Below, in pieces: positions 61,253-64,000 of a DNA stretch of 64,000 bases. Under the pieces are notes generated by a model. That model worked only from the letters and a program-made list of their open reading frames with translations, made no database searches and had not been told where the DNA came from. Every line of letters begins with the position of its first letter. Positions within the stretch are counted from its first letter, which is position 1. A program made the position numbers and the translations under genes. Source of the DNA: Rothia sp. (in: high G+C Gram-positive bacteria) (GTDB lineage: Bacteria; Actinomycetota; Actinomycetes; Actinomycetales; Micrococcaceae); NCBI GenBank assembly GCA_030524105.1, contig JAUNHE010000003.1, positions 1 to 64,000 on the forward strand. Direction: 5' to 3'.

Positions 61253-61296
61253 AAATGCGGCCCTGGTACGACCAGCTCAGGGGCCGCATTTTTTAT
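61253..61296 (+). terminator. Second, orphan terminator
   Basis: AAATGCGGCCC (61253-61263) pairs with GGGCCGCATTT (61281-61291), with TGG/CCA inside; TTTTT continues to 61294. It is a strong plus-strand terminator without any coding gene between it and the previous one. Confidence 0.8.
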
Positions 61297-61394
61297 GCTC
61301 TACCAGCCTAATCAGCAGTGAAGTGCTGCAGTACGGGCAGAAATTGCAGGGACTAATAAGGGTAACTGGCTGACTCACTTTCCCTCTAAGCCGT

Positions 61395-61400
61395 TAGAAT
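61395..61400 (+). promoter_or_regulatory. -10 box for a likely leaderless gene
   Basis: TAGAAT lies six bases before ATG 61407. TGACTC, 18 bases upstream of it, could be the -35 box. Confidence 0.45.
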
Positions 61401-61406
61401 AAGGAC

Positions 61407-61646
61407 ATGCCTACACAGTTTGAGAGTCCCACCAGTAGTTCAGACCAAGAATTTACCTTTATGGCTATTGGCATGGTAGCTGGAGCTATACCCGGTATTA
61501 TTATTGGCCTTCTGCTAGCCCTCTGGCTTAGTCACGCCGCCATGTGGGTCTCCATTACGGGTGGTCTAGGTATTGTTCTAGGTTTAATGCTGGCTAAATT
61601 TTTTTATAAACGGAAAAGCCGGGCTTCGAGGCCCGACGGCAACTAA
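61407..61646 (+). CDS. Small two-span membrane protein
   Basis: A 79-residue protein, no family recognised. Two hydrophobic helices (about 16-42, FMAIGMVAGAIPGIIIGLLLALWL, and 45-65, MWVSITGGLGIVLGLMLAKF) form a hairpin, with a basic tail YKRKSRASRPDGN. AAGGA lies only one base before ATG, too close to act as ribosome site, so translation from a leaderless mRNA is more likely. It is followed by tRNA-Arg. Confidence 0.65.
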   Translation: MPTQFESPTSSSDQEFTFMAIGMVAGAIPGIIIGLLLALWLSHAAMWVSITGGLGIVLGLMLAKFFYKRKSRASRPDGN

Positions 61647-61768
61647 GCCAAATCTGCCAGTTCTTGGCCAATATTATGCCTAGCCGCTAAGTGTTGCACA
61701 CCGGTTAGGTGTCTACCGCCTTCCCCTGCTAAAATGCTCAAGGACGGTGGATCTTCAGCTGCCGGCCG

Positions 61769-61841
61769 GCCCTCGTAGCTCAGGGGATAGAGCACCGCTC
61801 TCCTAAAGCGGGTGTCGATGGTTCGAATCCATTCGAGGGCA
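61769..61841 (+). tRNA. tRNA-Arg(CCT)
   Basis: Complete 73-base cloverleaf. Acceptor GCCCTCG pairs with CGAGGGC, discriminator A. D arm AGCTCAGGGGATAGAGC, anticodon stem CCGCT/AGCGG with loop CTCCTAA and anticodon CCT (reads AGG), T arm GATGGTTCGAATCCATT. CCA not encoded. Confidence 0.97.
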
Positions 61842-61901
61842 CAAAAAAGTGGGTTAGCTTGAGCCCGCATCCGGGTTGCTGCTAAAAGTTTAGCGCCGGG
61901 G

Positions 61902-62303
61902 TTAAATATCTAAATCCTCTTTGAGGGCAGTTAAAGCCGGCAAATCCCGGTCCTGCCCCAAGTCATCCAGGAAGCCACGCACACTGTTTTGGTCATGAAC
62001 CTGTTTTTTACGCCAAAATTCCAGCAGCACCCGGGCAGCTAAAAGGGGAGCATCCGGAAGCTGGGCAAGAGCCGCCATGTAATTAGCGCACAAGGCCAGC
62101 ACCTTCTCCAAAGGAACATCTGCAGGTAAAGCAGGAATCACTCCCTGTAAAAAATCAGAAAAAAGTTGGGCATGATCCTGCTTCCACTCCGGGCAGTCCT
62201 CAACCCATTCCTGCTCAGAATAAGAACGTACCGCGTGAAAAACCCTAAAAACGTTACCTCGCTGAAAATCAGCAACAAGAGCCTCAAGCTCAAGAACGTC
62301 CAT
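61902..62303 (-). CDS. Small acidic protein of unknown function
   Basis: A 133-residue soluble, acidic, helix-rich protein. I recognise no family. Blocks such as AVRSYSEQEWVEDCPEWKQD and FLQGVIPALPADVPLEKVLAL suggest an all-alpha fold. No signal peptide or membrane span. ATG 62303, with GAGAGGGAGT upstream as a good ribosome site. It lies 28 bases downstream of a membrane protein gene on the same strand and probably shares its transcript. Confidence 0.6.
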   Translation of the reverse strand: MDVLELEALVADFQRGNVFRVFHAVRSYSEQEWVEDCPEWKQDHAQLFSDFLQGVIPALPADVPLEKVLALCANYMAALAQLPDAPLLAARVLLEFWRKKQVHDQNSVRGFLDDLGQDRDLPALTALKEDLDI

Positions 62304-62331
62304 ACTAACTCCCTCTCAGCTGCCCTCAGCC

Positions 62332-63012
62332 TCACTGGCCTTGTTGGCCGGGCAAGTCCCCGCGGGCAAAGGCAGCAAACTTAATCTTAAAGAGACGAAC
62401 CGTCAGGATGACCAGAGTAAGCAGGCACAACAGCAGCAGTAGCCAGCGTAGCAGAATCAGAAAAGCCGCCAAACCCACCGGCCCCTGAGAGTTAGCTAAG
62501 GCCAAGTCCAGCACAAAGCCACCGGCAAGAAAAATAAGCCCATAGAGAATACCCAAGAGTTTAAGCAAACGGGCATAGCCTGGAGTCAGGCCAGCGGCAG
62601 AAATTGTACCTAACCAGGCCGGTATAAAAATGAGTGGGAAAATAAGACCCGAAGATCGGTGAATAGACTGGTACTGCCTCATTAACTCGGGGCCAAGGCC
62701 CTCTCTGAGCTGGGCAATATACTGGCCATCAAACCAGAATAAAAGCTCCGGGACAGCTAAGCCTGCCTGCTTAGACAGCTGGGGCAGTAACCAAAGGTGG
62801 TAATAAAGAAAGAGGAGGACCGCCACCGCAAAGGCAGCAGCAGCAAACACATAGGAGCTATTTTTCTGCGGGTCAGCAGCTAGATCATCCCGGCTATAGG
62901 TGCTGCCGGCTTGAGGCTTATGAGGGGTAAGTCGCTGGGGTCTAGGGTCCTTAAGTTCAGCCTGAGTATTGCTGCCATACCGGCGAGCTTTTTGACTTTT
63001 TGAAAGACTCAC
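62332..63012 (-). CDS. Membrane protein of unknown function
   Basis: A 226-residue protein, family not recognised. A basic N-terminal 50 residues (SLSKSQKARRYGSNTQAE) precede four or so spans: YVFAAAAFAVAVLLFLYYHL, LIFPLIFIPAWLGTISAAGL, LLKLLGILYGLIFLAGGFVL and a longer one in LLLLLCLLTLVILTVRLF. The loop after span 1 holds an EGLGPELMRQYQSIHRSSG helix. It sits between the ABC exporter (43 bases upstream) and the acidic protein, all leftward, so it may be part of the exporter's operon. Confidence 0.6.
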   Translation of the reverse strand: MSLSKSQKARRYGSNTQAELKDPRPQRLTPHKPQAGSTYSRDDLAADPQKNSSYVFAAAAFAVAVLLFLYYHLWLLPQLSKQAGLAVPELLFWFDGQYIAQLREGLGPELMRQYQSIHRSSGLIFPLIFIPAWLGTISAAGLTPGYARLLKLLGILYGLIFLAGGFVLDLALANSQGPVGLAAFLILLRWLLLLLCLLTLVILTVRLFKIKFAAFARGDLPGQQGQ

Positions 63013-63055
63013 TTACACCTCACTGCCTATGATCAAACTGTCTTTGCCACCTCTA

Positions 63056-64000
63056 TTATGCGTCACGCAGCCGACCCCGCTCAAAGACAAAAACCTGCTG
63101 ATTTTTCTCTGCCTGCATATGGTGGGAAATTTCAATGACCGTCATCTGCCCACAAAGACTCCAAATATTGTGACGTACCTTGTCTGCCAGGTCAGTATTG
63201 AGGTGGGAGGTAAATTCATCCAAAATAAGTACCTTTGGCTGCATGATCAGGGCCCTAGCCAGGGCTAGACGCTGAAGCTGCCCACCAGAAAGCTGGCCTG
63301 AACCAGAGCCAAGTTGGGTCTGCAAACCGTGCGGCATAGCCCTCACCTCCTGATCAAGTTCAGCCAGAGCCAGGGCCCGCCAAACCTCTTCATCGCTAGC
63401 CTCGGGAAGGCCGAGACGTACGTTGTCGGCCAGGCTGCCGGTCAGGGCCAAGGGATCTTGCGGTAGCAAAACCACCTGGGAACGTAAACAAGCAAGACTT
63501 AAGGAAGTGACCGGCTGGTTGTCCAGTAAAATTTCGCCGCTACTGGGGTCGTCAAAACGGAGCAGCAGCTGAACTGCCGTAGACTTGCCGGAACCCGACG
63601 GGCCCATGAGCACCGTCCATCGCCCGGCCTCAGCTACTAGGTTGAGGTTCTCTAGGGCTGCCGGGTCGCCGGCAGCAGCTGTAGGGTAGCGGTAGCTGAC
63701 CGAACGCCAGCGTACCTGAGGGGCCCGCTCCAAGCTTAAGTTTTTGCTGCCCTCCTTAACCCCGTAATTACTATGACAGAGTTCATAGAGCCTTCTGGCG
63801 GCTGAAAAAGACTGGTCTAAGTAGCCGGCGGCACTTTCTATGCCCTGCGGGGCTTCAAACAATCTGCTACCACCCAGGATGAGGGCAAGAGCCCAGGGCA
63901 GGGAAAGCTGATCCTGCACAGCCCAAAAAACGAGGCTGGCCACCGTGACTAAACTAAAGAAAAGGTTAAGGGCACGGCGTAGACCCTTAACCCTGGCCGG
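63056..64000 (-). CDS. ABC exporter, C-terminal part (cut by the window edge)
   Basis: At least 314 residues of a fused membrane/ATPase half-exporter; the frame stays open to the edge at 64000. The visible start reads VKGLRRALNLFFSLVTVASL, the end of the membrane domain. The ATPase has Walker A MGPSGSGKSTAVQLL, Q loop LPQDPLALTG, signature LSGGQLQRLALARAL, Walker B VLILDEFTSHLN and switch ISHHMQ. The glutamate after Walker B is present. CydC-like or drug/lipid exporters share this form; the substrate cannot be told. Its partner, if heterodimeric, lies outside the window. Confidence 0.85.
   Translation of the reverse strand, partial: PARVKGLRRALNLFFSLVTVASLVFWAVQDQLSLPWALALILGGSRLFEAPQGIESAAGYLDQSFSAARRLYELCHSNYGVKEGSKNLSLERAPQVRWRSVSYRYPTAAAGDPAALENLNLVAEAGRWTVLMGPSGSGKSTAVQLLLRFDDPSSGEILLDNQPVTSLSLACLRSQVVLLPQDPLALTGSLADNVRLGLPEASDEEVWRALALAELDQEVRAMPHGLQTQLGSGSGQLSGGQLQRLALARALIMQPKVLILDEFTSHLNTDLADKVRHNIWSLCGQMTVIEISHHMQAEKNQQVFVFERGRLRDA

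Overview
The window looks like chromosomal DNA of a high-GC Gram-positive bacterium. The best guess is the family Micrococcaceae, with a Rothia-like genus as an inference only. Pointers are an IdeR-type DtxR regulator with all metal ligands, DUF3027 and DUF3263 proteins, a LytR C-terminal-domain protein, an NlpC/P60 hydrolase behind a c-di-AMP (ydaO-type) riboswitch, a CIRCE-controlled groEL without groES, and several -10 boxes 6-7 bases before ATG that suggest leaderless mRNAs.

Layout. 1-1442: trailer and strong terminator of an upstream transcription unit, a membrane-anchored DsbA-like protein and tRNA-Thr(TGT). 1543-9682: a low-GC defence island beside the tRNA. It holds an OLD-family ATPase/nuclease broken by one base in an A8 run, a decayed IS transposase, a single-chain type ISP restriction-modification enzyme and a small nuclease-like protein that looks N-terminally truncated. 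9937-12500: DJ-1/PfpI protein translationally coupled to an NhaA antiporter whose C-terminal thioredoxin-like domain has no CxxC. 12602-13807: an AT-rich MFS transporter. 14092-18978: aminotransferase plus E1 alpha, E1 beta and E2 of a 2-oxoacid dehydrogenase (no E3 here). 19132-19351: three hairpins with C5/G5 loops and a minus-strand terminator. 19498-22622: NarL-type response regulator, histidine kinase and a degenerate kinase-like partner. 22866-24441: a small operon with a 48-residue membrane protein, a maltose/galactoside-type acetyltransferase and a membrane protein. 24579-29321: acyl-CoA ligase and the metQ-metN-metI methionine importer. 29361-32576: HAD phosphatase and membrane protein facing two histidine phosphatases and a VanZ protein.

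32618-38820: a complete fructose PTS cluster (DeoR-type regulator, 1-phosphofructokinase, EIIABC, EI, HPr) closed by a 13-bp terminator. 38970-48750: FemX-like enzyme, ThrE exporter, uracil-DNA glycosylase, DUF3263, LytR_C protein, groEL, a secreted SGNH-like protein and an RlmC-like rRNA methyltransferase. 49309-53407: TetR regulator, then an iron-box-preceded entB-entA-entC operon for 2,3-dihydroxybenzoate and a convergent phosphopantetheinyl transferase; no NRPS is present, so siderophore assembly would be encoded elsewhere. 53501-58761: RNase HI with a DUF4440-like extension, a two-component system, DUF3027 and serC. 59052-61120: IdeR-type regulator, c-di-AMP riboswitch and NlpC/P60 hydrolase. 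61407-64000: small membrane protein, tRNA-Arg(CCT), two unknown proteins and an ABC exporter cut by the window edge.

The iron genes form one circuit: the IdeR homologue near 59 kb probably acts on the box at 49976. The PTS cluster is self-contained, since EI and HPr feed phosphate to EIIABC and its product is the substrate of the adjacent kinase. All family calls come from reading motifs; no database search was run.
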